From Symsagittifera roscoffensis (Eukaryota; Xenacoelomorpha; Acoela; Convolutidae): a stretch of 64,000 nucleotides of DNA. A program made the position numbers and the translations under genes. Below the pieces are notes generated by a model. It searched no databases and was not told the DNA's origin. It saw nothing but the letters and a program-made list of their open reading frames with translations. Numbering within the stretch: position 1 is the stretch's first letter; each line of letters begins with the position of its first letter. The stretch is taken from the NCBI RefSeq assembly GCF_963678635.1, contig NC_087066.1, positions 21,485,996 through 21,549,995 of the forward strand, written 5' to 3'. Below are positions 10,700 through 21,035 of the stretch, one piece after another.

Positions 10700-10778
10700 T
10701 AGATATATTTGGTTTGGAGAAATAAAACCACCCCGAGCACAAATAATCCATCAGTTTCTTCAAAAAGAGTCGGAACAA
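10700..10778 (+). repeat. R1 right-end tail
   Basis: ACCACCCCGAGCACAAATAA and GAGTCGGAACAAAAAAC match the R1 right end and resume the plus orientation after the inverted copy. Confidence 0.6.
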
Positions 10779-11196
10779 AAAACAATGACCAGATTAGGCC
10801 AATTTTTATCATGGAAAGTTAATCGGCAGAGTTTAAACTTAGAATAACATCTTCGGAAAATTGAAAATTAAAGTTAAGCACGTTTTTCGGAATCTATCAA
10901 CGAAAACGCAAAAATGGCATATTTCAAATCAAGGAGTACAAAGTTTGACCGAGTTTTCTAAACTTTCAATTAAAATCATAATTTTGATTGCCTACATTGT
11001 TCAAAATAAAAACACCATACGGTTTTTTTCATAAGTTAAAGTTAAAATTTTCATACAAACACTTTTATAATACTATGCAAATACTTTAATAGATTGAACT
11101 ATAATTATTATAAAAGATTGCAATCTTAGTTGTGTCAATGCGGATAGTTGGCCTAATAAAGCATCAGATTTATACACACCTGCTTTCTAAATTTTT
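10779..11196. other. 3' flank of the FUT8-like gene 2
   Basis: AT-rich non-coding sequence downstream of the minus-strand gene; no bounded feature recognised. Confidence 0.4.
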
Positions 11197-12960
11197 CTAG
11201 CTTTTTTCATTCAATTTATCAATTGTTTGTATTTTCTTTTGGATGTTGTAAACAGGCACCAAAAACCTTCTTCCTGTGAAGTTTGCAGCCTCATTATAGA
11301 AAACTAGGACAAACCCATTTCTATTGTTCTGCCAGGCGCTGACCAAGAAAACCCTATTGATGTCAAGATCGGCTTTCCAATTACGTTGACTGCAAAAATC
11401 TGTTGACCACATACGATACTCCTCCAATTTCCAGAAAAACAAGTCCTCTTCCGCGGGAATGACGTAATTACAGTCGATTACGTAATAGGCGTGTGGGGTC
11501 ATTGAAGGTATAGTATTATATAACATTGCATCTAGTGAGAACGTGGAATCAGAGGGAAATTGGTTGTTCACACTCTTTACTTCCAGGGCATACATCAAAG
11601 TGTTGGACGTGTAAGTTCCAATAGTCAGTTCGGAGTCTACCATCATGTTTAGATCCTGAAAAAACTGTATCGCTGATGATCGGATGTATCGGAATCTTGA
11701 GTAGTTTTGATTGTTGAAGCTGTTTTCAGAGAGCGTTGAAAGCTGAATATCCTTGCGACCATGAAGGCTCATGGTTTTTTTGAACTCTGCAACATTATGG
11801 TAGGAGTCCGTAGCGATCCAACAATTCACTCCCTTTTTACAACTTTTCAGTTCATTTCCGTACAGCACGCAAATTGTTTCTAGATAGCGGAAGTAGCTCG
11901 ATGCTGGTAAAATTTCAGCTTCTGACCCTTTGTCGGTGCTCCTAATATGAACTGCGGCAAAATGCTTATCCATTTTTTTCATTTTTTTCACGTTTTTAAC
12001 AGATTTTTTAATATAATCCGAAATTTGTAGCCCATGTTTAAGTACAACACCCGAATACCATGCTAAAACGTCTTCGACGCAATACTGGAGGTTATCTTTA
12101 ACATGCAGCGGTACTCTTGGAAGTGAAAAGTCCCTAAATATTTGAGGAGATTGGTCAATTTTGTATGAAAATTTGCTGACTTTTTTTGCTTTGGGGCAAA
12201 TTTTCATTGCGGATTTTAAATATAAACTTAGGTTTCTGGGGTCGTATTCGAATGAAGTATCGTCTATCAGACATGGTTTTCCGGTACTTATAGCCGTCGC
12301 AAAACAATGAGACATTCTGTGAAGTAAGCTCCCAATTCCCAAACCTCCTTGCTGAAACTCTTTGTAGTAATAAAGAACATCAGTAGCTTTCTGGCATATT
12401 GTTCCCTGTTGCGTATCAAAAATAAGCTCGGCAATTTTTCGCTCTTCATTTTTCATTCGCTTCTTGCAGTTATCGTGGTATGATTTTGTCCTTTCCAAAT
12501 AGTCTTTTCTCACAAGCGAAAACCATTTTCCTAATTTCTCTAGAAACGAGTCGAGTTGCTGTTCGTTGTAAATTTTAAGATCATCGCGGGTTTTTCGAAG
12601 CAAGTTTGTAAGAAAGACGAAATCGTCTAGCTGTCTATTGGAAATAAAAGGGACCTTTTCAATTCTATCTTTCATAAATCGAAGAGCTGATTCGAGGTAA
12701 GAAACCTTAAATTTCAAATCTTTTGGCGCTGCAGAAACGTATGCAATGCTGTGTCTTACTTTTCGTAAATTATTGTATTCTTCAAACTGCTCTTCCAAGG
12801 ATGCATCTAAGACTTTGATTTTCCGTGAATTATTGATATTTGTTGCTTTTTCTAGCAGCTTCAGCTGATTTAAGTGTTTCCGGCTATCAAAGGGCGCGAA
12901 AATTGAAAGCAGGCATAACCAAACAAAACTAAGAACGAAACATAAAATTTTTCTTTCCAT
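11197..12960 (-). CDS. FUT8-like alpha-1,6-fucosyltransferase (GT23), intronless paralogue 2
   Basis: A 587-residue paralogue of the 3313-1565 gene, starting at a true ATG (12960). A hydrophobic N-terminus (ILCFVLSFVWLCLLSIFAPF) predicts a type II Golgi anchor, followed by a charged stem. The catalytic landmarks are the same: IGSLLHRMSHCFATAI, AAVHIRSTDKGSEAE, CWIATDSYHN, IGTYTSNTLM and DAMLYNTIPSMTP. The end RRFLVPVYNIQKKIQTI resembles the FUT8 SH3-like tail. The R-S pair again replaces the R-R pair of canonical FUT8. Conservation with paralogue 1 is strongest through the catalytic core and weak in the stem, the pattern expected under purifying selection after duplication. No stop or frameshift. 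Acceptor specificity cannot be read from the sequence. Confidence 0.82.
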   Translation of the reverse strand: MERKILCFVLSFVWLCLLSIFAPFDSRKHLNQLKLLEKATNINNSRKIKVLDASLEEQFEEYNNLRKVRHSIAYVSAAPKDLKFKVSYLESALRFMKDRIEKVPFISNRQLDDFVFLTNLLRKTRDDLKIYNEQQLDSFLEKLGKWFSLVRKDYLERTKSYHDNCKKRMKNEERKIAELIFDTQQGTICQKATDVLYYYKEFQQGGLGIGSLLHRMSHCFATAISTGKPCLIDDTSFEYDPRNLSLYLKSAMKICPKAKKVSKFSYKIDQSPQIFRDFSLPRVPLHVKDNLQYCVEDVLAWYSGVVLKHGLQISDYIKKSVKNVKKMKKMDKHFAAVHIRSTDKGSEAEILPASSYFRYLETICVLYGNELKSCKKGVNCWIATDSYHNVAEFKKTMSLHGRKDIQLSTLSENSFNNQNYSRFRYIRSSAIQFFQDLNMMVDSELTIGTYTSNTLMYALEVKSVNNQFPSDSTFSLDAMLYNTIPSMTPHAYYVIDCNYVIPAEEDLFFWKLEEYRMWSTDFCSQRNWKADLDINRVFLVSAWQNNRNGFVLVFYNEAANFTGRRFLVPVYNIQKKIQTIDKLNEKS

Positions 12961-13911
12961 AGCAGTGGTAACAGCGAGTTTAATAATCTAAAAGTTTGTT
13001 GTCTTCCAAGCCAGTTTCAATAAAAAAAGCCGCAGCAGTACAATAGCTAGAAAATTGAATTATAGCTAATTTTAAGAGACAGATGCGCCAGTAAAATAGT
13101 ATTATGAAAGAAAAAAGCTCTAGCTATTTCTCCTTTCTTTGAAAACATGACACCGCAAACACTTATTAAAACACTCTTTTGAATCGCGATGAATAGTGAT
13201 TTCTAAATCATGAAACGAAAGCTATATGACATTATTAAAATGTACTAATTGTCATAGCCATGACTTTTGTTACCTTGACTTTATTTAGTTTCGAAAAACT
13301 ATGTAGTAGTTAGAACACATTTGAAAGATGCCCGAGGGAAAAAAGCCCGGCCTGGGGGCACGAAGTGCCCAATGGCGGTTCTGCTGCCCTAGGCCATCCT
13401 CAATTATGTTCTACCTGTTGAAGAGTATGTTTTTGCTCTTTCTGAATGTTCAAAAATTGTGAAAGAGCCCGGAAAAAATCGCGAAACTATGCAAATGATT
13501 TCTTTTTTCATTCATGCGTTCTAATATTTCATTTTTCATTCCTCCCTTGTCGTGAAAGAACATGTGAAAAACAGCAAAAACCTACTCTTCTACATTCAAG
13601 AACTAGTTTTGAAAACTTTATAATGATGGAAGTTTAAACGGTTTTCCCATTTTTTGTCAATGTGATTTCCAACCAAACACAAAGAACAAAAGTGAGCATT
13701 GGAGCCTGGAAAACAATTATAAATTTCGTTAACAACTTTCAGGTAAGTTGTTGTTAAGAAATTACCCTCATCAGAATCATGAATTTATTGAAATGCCATG
13801 TTTTCAAACAGGTTTTGGACATTCAGAACTACCTCTATTCCTTTTCCTTTATTTTCGGTGAGCTCTACATCGAGAATCAGACAACACGAAGAAGAACAAA
13901 AGAGTTTGAAA
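12961..13911. other. 5' flank of FUT8-like gene 2 and unassigned DNA
   Basis: Non-coding. It contains the structured GC-rich hairpin at 13349-13395 (separate entry). The segment 13780-13911 is similar, in inverse orientation, to 17340-17450 (shared words GAGCTC, AGAATCAGACAACACGAA, CAAAAGAGTTTGAAAAAC). Confidence 0.45.
13349..13395. other. Two-level hairpin in a GC-rich island
   Basis: GGCCTGGGGGCA can pair with TGCCCTAGGCC about 36 nt away, and inside it GGGCACGAAGTGCCC forms a second perfect stem with a CGAAG-type loop. The GC-rich block (about 13328-13410) stands out sharply from its AT-rich surroundings. Function unknown; it may be a fold-back transposon end or a structured RNA. Confidence 0.4.
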
Positions 13912-14135
13912 AACTTCTTTTTCCAGTTCCATTTATTGGGCGCCAAACTGTAACATCTTTGTCTATTTGCATAGTTACATTAGTTTTTTAAATTGTCATA
14001 GCGGACTTTTTTTCGTCTTCTATCCTTCTTTCCATATGCTTCAGTTAATTTTCTAAAAAAAAACTAATGTAGCCATGCAAATAAACAAGGATGTTACAGT
14101 TTGGCGCCGCAGTATTGGAACTAGAAGAAGGAGTT
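13912..14135. repeat. Palindrome of two LTR-PBS junctions
   Basis: GGCGCCAAACTGTAACATC (13940-13958) mirrors GATGTTACAGTTTGGCGCC (14090-14108). The arms continue inward (TTTGTCTATTTGCAT versus ATGCAAATAAACAA) and outward (GTTCC/GGAAC, with GAA-rich purines). Each arm looks like an LTR end (TGTAACATC...GATGTTACA) followed by a primer-site-like TGGCGCC. Two LTR-leader junctions thus face outward around a centre near 14023. The loop TGTCATAGCGGACTTTTTT is echoed at 17303-17365. Confidence 0.6.
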
Positions 14136-14870
14136 CATCTCGACATGACGGTTGTTTTCTAACAATATAGTTGAACAAATGGTTTGCTTTAAACATTTCA
14201 ATTGTTTTTTTTCGGCCTCCTTCTGCAGTGCAGAAAAACTTTCGAAAAATCGAACTCACTTTACCTTTGAACTGATGAAAACTTTCCGGAAACATTTCCT
14301 TTAAACACTTTTGCAAAAGTTTTATCTGCAAATTTAGGTTTTATGGTTAAACTCACTGAAATGGTAACACAAGTACTTTTCAAGCTTGCCTTCAAAAAGG
14401 TTAAAGCAAATCATCTACTCAAATGGTACAGAAAACACATTTAAAATTTTACAATCAACATTTTAATTTCATACTGCAATTTTTTTCCATTTTTCTTTCC
14501 CTTTCCTTTCCAAATTTTCAGACTTCCTTGGGGTCTTTGGGGAGCTGTTATTTTTACGGCAAAAGCCCTCGGTGTTTGTCTTATGGCGCTGTTTTTTTTT
14601 CTTGTTAAGACCCTCAGAGCTTGTGTTGGTGATTCTGTCTAGTTTCCCTAGACACCGGATACGTCTTTTTAGGGCTCTGTTTTTGCGACTTCAAGAACCC
14701 TTTTAATTTCAAGTGACCCCAGTTTTTGGGTTGGTCCCGCATTCGCTGCAGTTTCTCGAGGGCAAACGTAGGTCAGATTTTCACAACCTCTTGATAAAAG
14801 AACCACAGTAAACTTAGCACCCTTTGGTATAAGCTGGTGGGGGTGTAAGCTAAGTTGTAGTGTTTAAAAT
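14136..14870. other. Probable LTR/leader DNA upstream of the BEL/Pao remnant
   Basis: No gene. The better-than-average GC content and T-rich stretches from 14520 to 14870 end at a primer-binding-like site (14871), so at least part of this is likely the 5' LTR of the remnant that follows. I could not find a matching 3' LTR. Confidence 0.35.
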
Positions 14871-15284
14871 TGGCGTAGTCGGTGGTGTTTTGGCCCTAAA
14901 TTACAAATTTGTGCTCATCAATTTCTCGCAATAGCTATGTTTTTTCGTATTTCAAACTCTAGATTAAACGGAAACTTCCCGTTTTGTATTTAAAACGTGT
15001 TAGTTTTAAACCACATATACATTTTAGTGTTTGCCAAGGCTTTATGCTCTACAGCCTAAACTTTAATTCAAAAATTAGAATGTGTTTGTTCTAAAGCTCA
15101 TTTAGTTTTAGCGTTCGTCAAGAATGCACACACTTTTCATTTTAAATGGATTTTCGGGGTAGAAGAGGTGGGGTAAAGTGGTAAAAACGATTTTCCAAAA
15201 CCGTCAAATTGTTTGTTTAAAGTAGGTGGTAAGTTTTCGTTTTCAACGTTATCGTTGCTATTGATAACGAAACTCAATTGAAAG

Positions 15285-15845
15285 ATGTCTCAACAAACGT
15301 CTTCTCTTAAATGGGACACAGGAAACTCAACGAAAAAATCAATTCCTGATACAAGTTCACATGAAATACAGAAATTACCTTTGCAAATAGAACATTTAAA
15401 AACTATGTATACCGATGAGGTTGAGTCTACAATAGACTTTATGAGCACTTGCACAGATGAAAACTTTAGCTATACGGGCATCACTGAATCAATTGATGCA
15501 TTGGTCGCTGGTAAAAACAAACTAGGAGAAATAAACTCCTCAGGCCTGAATTCTTTTGAAAACTTCATTTCAATGATTATTCGCGTTGGCTATGCCAGCA
15601 AAAGGAAGCAATTTGAAAATGTTGCCTCGATTTCGATAAAATTGAGGCTAATATCATCGAAAAACATTAACAACAAAACATTTTCAACAAGTATCCAAAA
15701 TCTACGGCTATCAACTGATGCCCCTATGTCGGTTTCAAATGAACTGCATTCCTCAATCGTTATTGTGGCTAGTTCTCCCTCAGAAGGAACTTTTCCAATA
15801 AATACTCATCGCAAAAGTTTGTCAGTTCCGAACCTGACAATTTAA
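15285..15845 (+). CDS. Retrotransposon gag-like open frame (186 aa)
   Basis: An intact 186-codon frame opening with ATG at 15285. It is rich in Ser, Thr and Asn with no recognisable domain. The position, downstream of a primer-site-like sequence and upstream of gag/protease debris, suggests the N-terminal part of a BEL/Pao gag. It could equally be a chance-preserved remnant; no cellular homology is evident to me. Confidence 0.4.
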   Translation: MSQQTSSLKWDTGNSTKKSIPDTSSHEIQKLPLQIEHLKTMYTDEVESTIDFMSTCTDENFSYTGITESIDALVAGKNKLGEINSSGLNSFENFISMIIRVGYASKRKQFENVASISIKLRLISSKNINNKTFSTSIQNLRLSTDAPMSVSNELHSSIVIVASSPSEGTFPINTHRKSLSVPNLTI

Positions 15846-16149
15846 CTACTTCTGCTCTCGAAACACCGTCTCCAATTTTTGCGCCTTAACACAAGATAGA
15901 GTCTTCTGAATATGGTCCTGCTCTTGGATCAAATCAGAACTGTTTCGTGTGGAGTTCGAATGACATACGGACAAATCTAACTGGTTTTTACTCTCTTGCA
16001 TCCCCATTTGAACATTAACAGCATTCATCACTTTTCAAAAACACACAAGTAACACAGTCGAAAATCAAGCCGACTTTGCTCACATCACAATCACTCCTTG
16101 CTTCAAAAAGCCAGTATCTAAGCTACATACAGACTGCAACTTAGGACGG

Positions 16150-17215
16150 TGATCCTCAATGATGGCTACATTGGTTCAGAGTGTTTATTCAATCATCGAT
16201 CGAGCACCGATGAATGATACCGAAAAAATGATTCACTTACAATCACTACTGAGAGCGAGGCTGCACAACTCATCAGTGGTTATGGTTGCAACGGAACTAC
16301 CAATAAAAAAGCCATTTTGCGTTTATAAGAACAATTCAGCAACCCACAAACAATAGTTAATCCTTTCCTTGATAAGCTAAACAACTTCAGACCGCATAGT
16401 CGCAATCAACCGGAAACTTGCACCAATTTTGCAACGTTTTTTCAACTCTAGGAGCCAACTTCAAGAGATAGACTTTGCTCTTGAAGTTTGTTCTACGATA
16501 AACTCACAAAAAATGGTTCTCACAAAACTTCTTAACCCAGTACGGCTAGATTGACTTAGATATTTTTTCTTAATGCGATATCTAAACCATATCTTGAACA
16601 TTTATCAAATTGGATGCGCATATATGCACAACCCTGCAGGGAAACAAGAAACATTTTTTCACAGACTAATCAAATAACTGGAAAGTAGCAAATTGCACTT
16701 GTTCCTGTTGAATTGACTTCCGGAGACCGAAGAGACGAAACATACCCTTACCCTGACAGTGGATGCTGATTTTGGAATCAACGGCACAAAAACTAGGCCT
16801 TGAGCTAAACGATTTTGCCTCAAGGTTGGTCGGGGATAAAAACATTACAAAAGATATCGCGTGTCAGTGCAAATCCACTCTTTGAAATCTCACTCTGGCA
16901 AAAATAAATTTGAAAAAAAACATTGCAGTACGATCTTTCAAAACGTCCCCAGTGCACACAACACATCTGAACAAATTGTGCCAAGGTCACGAGTACTTAC
17001 GACACATTACGTTTCCGAAAATGGAGAAAAATCGTTTGCTCTAATTATATGCATCGATAACATCGAATTTATTTAATACAACGAATTTCTAAGGGGACCT
17101 AAAAAGTACTCTTTGCTATTAAAACATCTCTCGGTTGGACTGTTGCTGGCAAGCATAGCGTTATACATGACGATACGTCAACTTTGAAATTGGCACACAT
17201 ACATCAGCACCTTCA
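16150..17215 (+). pseudogene. BEL/Pao gag-protease remnant
   Basis: Several short frames must be stitched together to recover gag-like (DRAPMNDTEKMIHLQSLL), protease-like (YPYPDSGC) and spacer (KTSLGWTVAGKH) peptides. In-frame stops occur between each of them. The order gag-protease is as expected on the plus strand. Long decayed. Confidence 0.55.
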
Positions 17216-17469
17216 GCTGCACAAAAGAGTTCACGGTTGGATGAAAATAGACAATTAAGGAATCGGTTCAACTACTTGCATGAGAACATAAGCTTTAATA
17301 ATGTATCATAGCGGATTTATTTCGTCTTCTATCATTCTCTCATCAATCTTCAGCTTACGGTTTTTCAAACTCTTTTGTTCCTTCCTTTTCGTGTTGTCTG
17401 ATTCTTGCTGCAGAGCTCACCGAAAAAATAGGGAAAAGAATTAGAGTTAGTTCTGATTGTCTAAAACGT
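17216..17469. repeat. Retroelement-derived repeat, inverse of 13.78-14.04 kb
   Basis: TCATAGCGGATTTATTTCGT, and TTTTTCAAACTCTTTTGTTC with GTGTTGTCTGATTCTTG, match segments near 13.99-14.03 kb (direct) and 13.87-13.92 kb (inverse). It is the right-hand partner of the palindrome region. Confidence 0.5.
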
Positions 17470-17895
17470 GTTCTTTTATTACTGTATAGAATCACATTCA
17501 AGGTTAATGTGAAAAGTTTTCTAAATTATGAAAAAAAATTGTTATGTTAGAATTCATTTTATAATAAAAACATGAATCATAAGAAACCTGCGTGGTTTAT
17601 AAATCATATTCACACAAAATGTTTTCAAATGATTTTTTAAACATTTTGATAAGTGTTTGCAGAAAATTTCATGGTGAAATTGAAAGTATCATTGGAAGTT
17701 TCTGAGATACAATAACCACCCTTGTGAACAAGGTTAAACTTAAGTTCAGTTTTTCTTTTCTAAAATGCCTAAACTCGAAGATTCTTTCGGACAACATTCA
17801 CTTTTTGTCATAACAATTTTTTTTTGCAACGGCTTAGAGCGAATGATTTTACATATCTCTATAAACTTCTCATTACTTGAATTTGATGATTAGAT
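17470..17895 (-). repeat. LTR-like repeat S, copy 1
   Basis: A block of about 400 bp shared with 19205-19555 and 23345-23745. Common words include AAGTGTTTGCAGAAAATTTC, GAGATACAATAAC, TTAAACTTAAGTTCAGTTTT, TGCAACGGCTTAG and TATCTCTATAAACTTCTCAT. S copies flank the degraded gag regions, so S is best read as part of the LTR of a minus-strand Ty3-type element. Confidence 0.6.
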
Positions 17896-17898
17896 TTA

Positions 17899-18840
17899 TA
17901 AAATTTACGTTAATTCTTCTGGATTTACAGTTCTTGATGGAATGGCCTTTAAAATCACAAGATGTACAGATTGCATCCTTTGCCGGGCATATAGTGAGCT
18001 GACCCTTTACATTTTCCCGCCACATTTCATACATGAGTTTCACCTATCTTCAACGAGTGTTAGTTCTCGTTTGTTTAAAATCTGTTGGTTATTTTCAAAT
18101 TTGTTATGTACAAGATAGGAGGTATAAAAATCGTTTGACATTCTCAAAAGATCTGAGATTTCCTTCTCGTTCATTAAGGCCAATATTAAAGCTTTCTGAG
18201 GTGGGACAGTTTCAGTTAGTAGTTTCCTTTGAATGTCGTAGTTCTTCATATTGTAAATAAAAAAACCACAAAGTCATTAGTCTTCTCCGCTAAAAAAATC
18301 GCTTTTATCAGCCATTTCTGCTAGCGCGCCCTAAAAATGTTCCCAGTTTTCTCTATCTCTCTGGCGTCTATTTAGTGGCTTGTGGCGTTCGTATATCACG
18401 TTTAGTTTTCTGATAAAAACTTCGCTTAATTAACCCTAAAAAGTAGCGAAGCTTATCCGAAGGAGATTTGACCTTAGGAATCATTTGCTCGAAGATGCGT
18501 TTACCCCTAACGCCGAGTTTCAAATATACCAAAAAGAAAATCTTCATATCCGCTTCTTCCATGCGCATTCCATTGAATATCTTGGTTTCAAATTTGATTC
18601 TAAATTTTTTCGGATTCGTCAAATTTTGTCTTTTCTCCAATTTCTTTTCGCGATCTTTTCCGCTTTTGCCGCTGTCGATTGTCTTTGTGGTTTCTCTTCT
18701 AGTTGTATGATTTCTGGTGGTAAAGTATACAACGGATTTAGTAAGTTTTCTCATTCGATGTTCTCTTTGGCTATTCATGCCAGTTGGAACTTATCCCTAA
18801 GTCCTTCCATTGGGTAGAGGGGTTGATCGGGCGATTTTTG
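17899..18840 (-). pseudogene. Degraded Ty3-type gag, copy A
   Basis: Minus-strand fragments: an N-terminal part with FNGMRMEEADMK and RIFEQMIPKVKSPSDKLRYF (about 18778-18368); a middle part NYDIQRKLLTETVPPQKALI (18249 downward), typical of Ty3 gag before the zinc knuckle; and a decayed CxxC knuckle near 18020. Frameshifts separate the parts. The same arrangement recurs at 22.03-22.99 kb, so A and B are paralogous element copies. Polymerase domains are missing. Confidence 0.6.
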
Positions 18841-20600
18841 CCAAAATGGGGGACTCTCCTCGAGTCTGATTCGTGATAAGATGACTGCGTCGTGTATATT
18901 TATAAATAAAATTATTTAAAATAAACTAACAAAGATCGCCAGTATTAGTCAAGTTCATAAGAGACCTGTAAAGATAATTGAATGAATCAAATGAAAAGAC
19001 AAACAGAACAGACACCACTCGTCAAATTGATTTCCTATAACCTCCAAAGTATTTTTTCATATTCTAATTACGTTTCACTGGGATATTTTTTTGCTTAAAA
19101 ATTAAAATAGTGTTTTAAAACTTTTCATGAGAAAATACATACCTTATGTTCACTATCTGAATGTTTTAAATGCAAAAATCATAAAAAAATTAAAATTTTC
19201 AAAATTAATGTTCATCTGTTAGTACTATATATAAACACATTCAAGGTAAGTAAAACAAAAATTTCTGAAGAGTATGAATTTTGAAAAAACTGCGTGATTT
19301 ATAAAAATGATTTTTTTAAAAATTTTTATAAGTGTTTGCAGAAAATTTCTTGGTGAAACTGAAAGTATCGTTAGAAGTTTTTGAGATACGATAACTACCT
19401 TTGTGAACAAAGTTAAGCTTAAGTTCAGTTTTTCTTTTCTAAAATACCTAAACTCATTTAAAATACCTTTGTCATGTAAAAAAAAACTTTTGCAACCACT
19501 TAGGGCAAATGATCTTAGATATCTCTATGATTTTCTCATTACTTGAATTAGAGCAAATAACAATTTATACGGGTCTGACGAATCCAGTTTTTAACATCGT
19601 CCATTAATTTTCCAATGAAGTGAAGAAATTTGAAGACGCAGAGAAAAGGTAGTTAAAGGTTGTTAAAGTTCCAAGTAAATTTTGTCCAAAAAAATTTCTG
19701 AAGCCAGACATTTTAAAGTTGAAATATTGAATTTGCATTTGGTTTGTTTAAGCGAATAAATAAAGTTTATTGGTAGTTTAGTTTTTGGTGATTCAACGTG
19801 ATTTTTTGGCACTAATCAAAAATCTTGTCATGTGTTCTGAAAAAAAGAAAAAAAAACTCAACCAATTTTCATGAAGCCTGAATTCTCGTACCACGGTAAG
19901 ACCTCGTATGTACCTAGTGTACTTAATTTTAAGCCTCAAACAACTTTTTTCAAAAATTTTTCTTTTCTATCTTTCGCTAAAATTAAACGGCAATATTTAT
20001 AAATTTCACGCTGCTGACACAAATTGAATGCTCAATAATTTTTGAGTTAATGTTAAGCGGGGTCAATTGGCACCAATTGTTCAGCGTCACTAAGAAGCTG
20101 GAAGTTTATCACTGATGGATGATCCAAATATCATGCTCATATAAAAATCATGCTCAAGTTCGAGCACTTAAGACTTTATTTGGGTCCGAAGATTTTGATT
20201 TTCAGCATCAGCCACAAGTTTTTGAAGAACTCAATGCTTTTTTGCATCAGCAGTGTAAAGCTAGTTTTTTGTTCGTCTTTAGCATTATCATTGAAAAAAT
20301 TTAGGACAGAAATTACTAGGTTGAGCCGTTTTTTTCTTGAAACTGAACGCCGCTTGGTTACTTGTTCCGGTTGTGAATTTCAGTTTCACGTAAGGTTTCG
20401 GAATTGATAAAATAAATAAGAAAGTGAAGAATAGAGTTCGATTAAAAAGTGTGTTATTTCTTGGTAACTCGCATTCACATTGAGCTCCCTTACTCCAGTG
20501 GAGATCGCTAGCTGTAGTTGAGACCATAAAAGACCTGTTAAAATAATTGATTAAATAAATTGAAAAGACAATCATAACACTTCCCCAACTGGGAAAAATT
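18841..20600 (-). repeat. LTR-like region between gag copies A and B (LTR2)
   Basis: Holds repeat S copy 2 (19205-19555), a short block AATTGAATGAATCAAATGAA at about 18975 repeated near 20545 and 23115, and 19,612-20,400 sequence that is similar to 42,091-42,990 beyond the Polinton (shared: AAATTTTGTCC, AAAAAAATTTCTGAAGC, GTACCACGGTAAGACC). It includes AATTTT at 19606-19611, the paralogous empty site of the Polinton. Confidence 0.55.
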
Positions 20601-21035
20601 AAAGTTCAACGAATATAAAACGTGAGTGCTCCTTTTCTCCCACTGAGTGGGAGCGAATGTTAATATGAATCACAATTAACTATACCACGCATAATAGCTT
20701 TTTTTCGTGAAAGGCATTTAAAAAATCTGTAATTGCGAAGCTTACTAAGACTACCTTTCCAATTTTTGAATTTTTCTGACTGCGTAAGTGGCGTATTCAA
20801 CACTCAATTTCTAGCATGGTTTCTAGCACTATGAGATTATGAAACAAGTACTTATTTCTACCGAAATAACGAGATATGAGAATCTCAGAGGGAGTTGAGA
20901 TACTCAACAGGGGCTTGACACAAAAAACTTTCATACAAGCACTGCTTAGGTGATCAAAGAAGTGATTAGGCTAGGTAATGTCTAATGATTCACATCTACA
21001 GAATGTATCAAATTAGAGCTTAGGAACGAAACGAA
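20601..21035. other. Unassigned retroelement-flank DNA
   Basis: No gene seen. A perfect 8-bp inverted repeat CTCCCACT/AGTGGGAG occurs near 20637-20653. Possibly the outer LTR portion of copy B. Confidence 0.35.

Larger units (their letters stand above)
14871..17215 (+). mobile_element. Degraded BEL/Pao-type LTR retrotransposon remnant
   Basis: Order on the plus strand: a primer-site-like TGGCGTAGTCGG (14871-14882); an untranslated leader; a gag-like open frame (15285-15845); then a broken gag/protease region. Around 16190-16260 the peptide DRAPMNDTEKMIHLQSLL resembles the conserved gag domain found in BEL/Pao elements. At 16765 a DSGC peptide fits a retroviral-type protease. Near 17115-17160 KTSLGWTVAGKH fits the TxLGWxxxG motif of BEL/Pao protease regions. 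Reverse transcriptase and integrase are absent. Confidence 0.6.

Noticed and set aside
18468-18817. Plus-strand genes opposite gag copy A
   Set aside because: They are shadows; the minus-strand frames match gag copy B and carry the conserved peptides.
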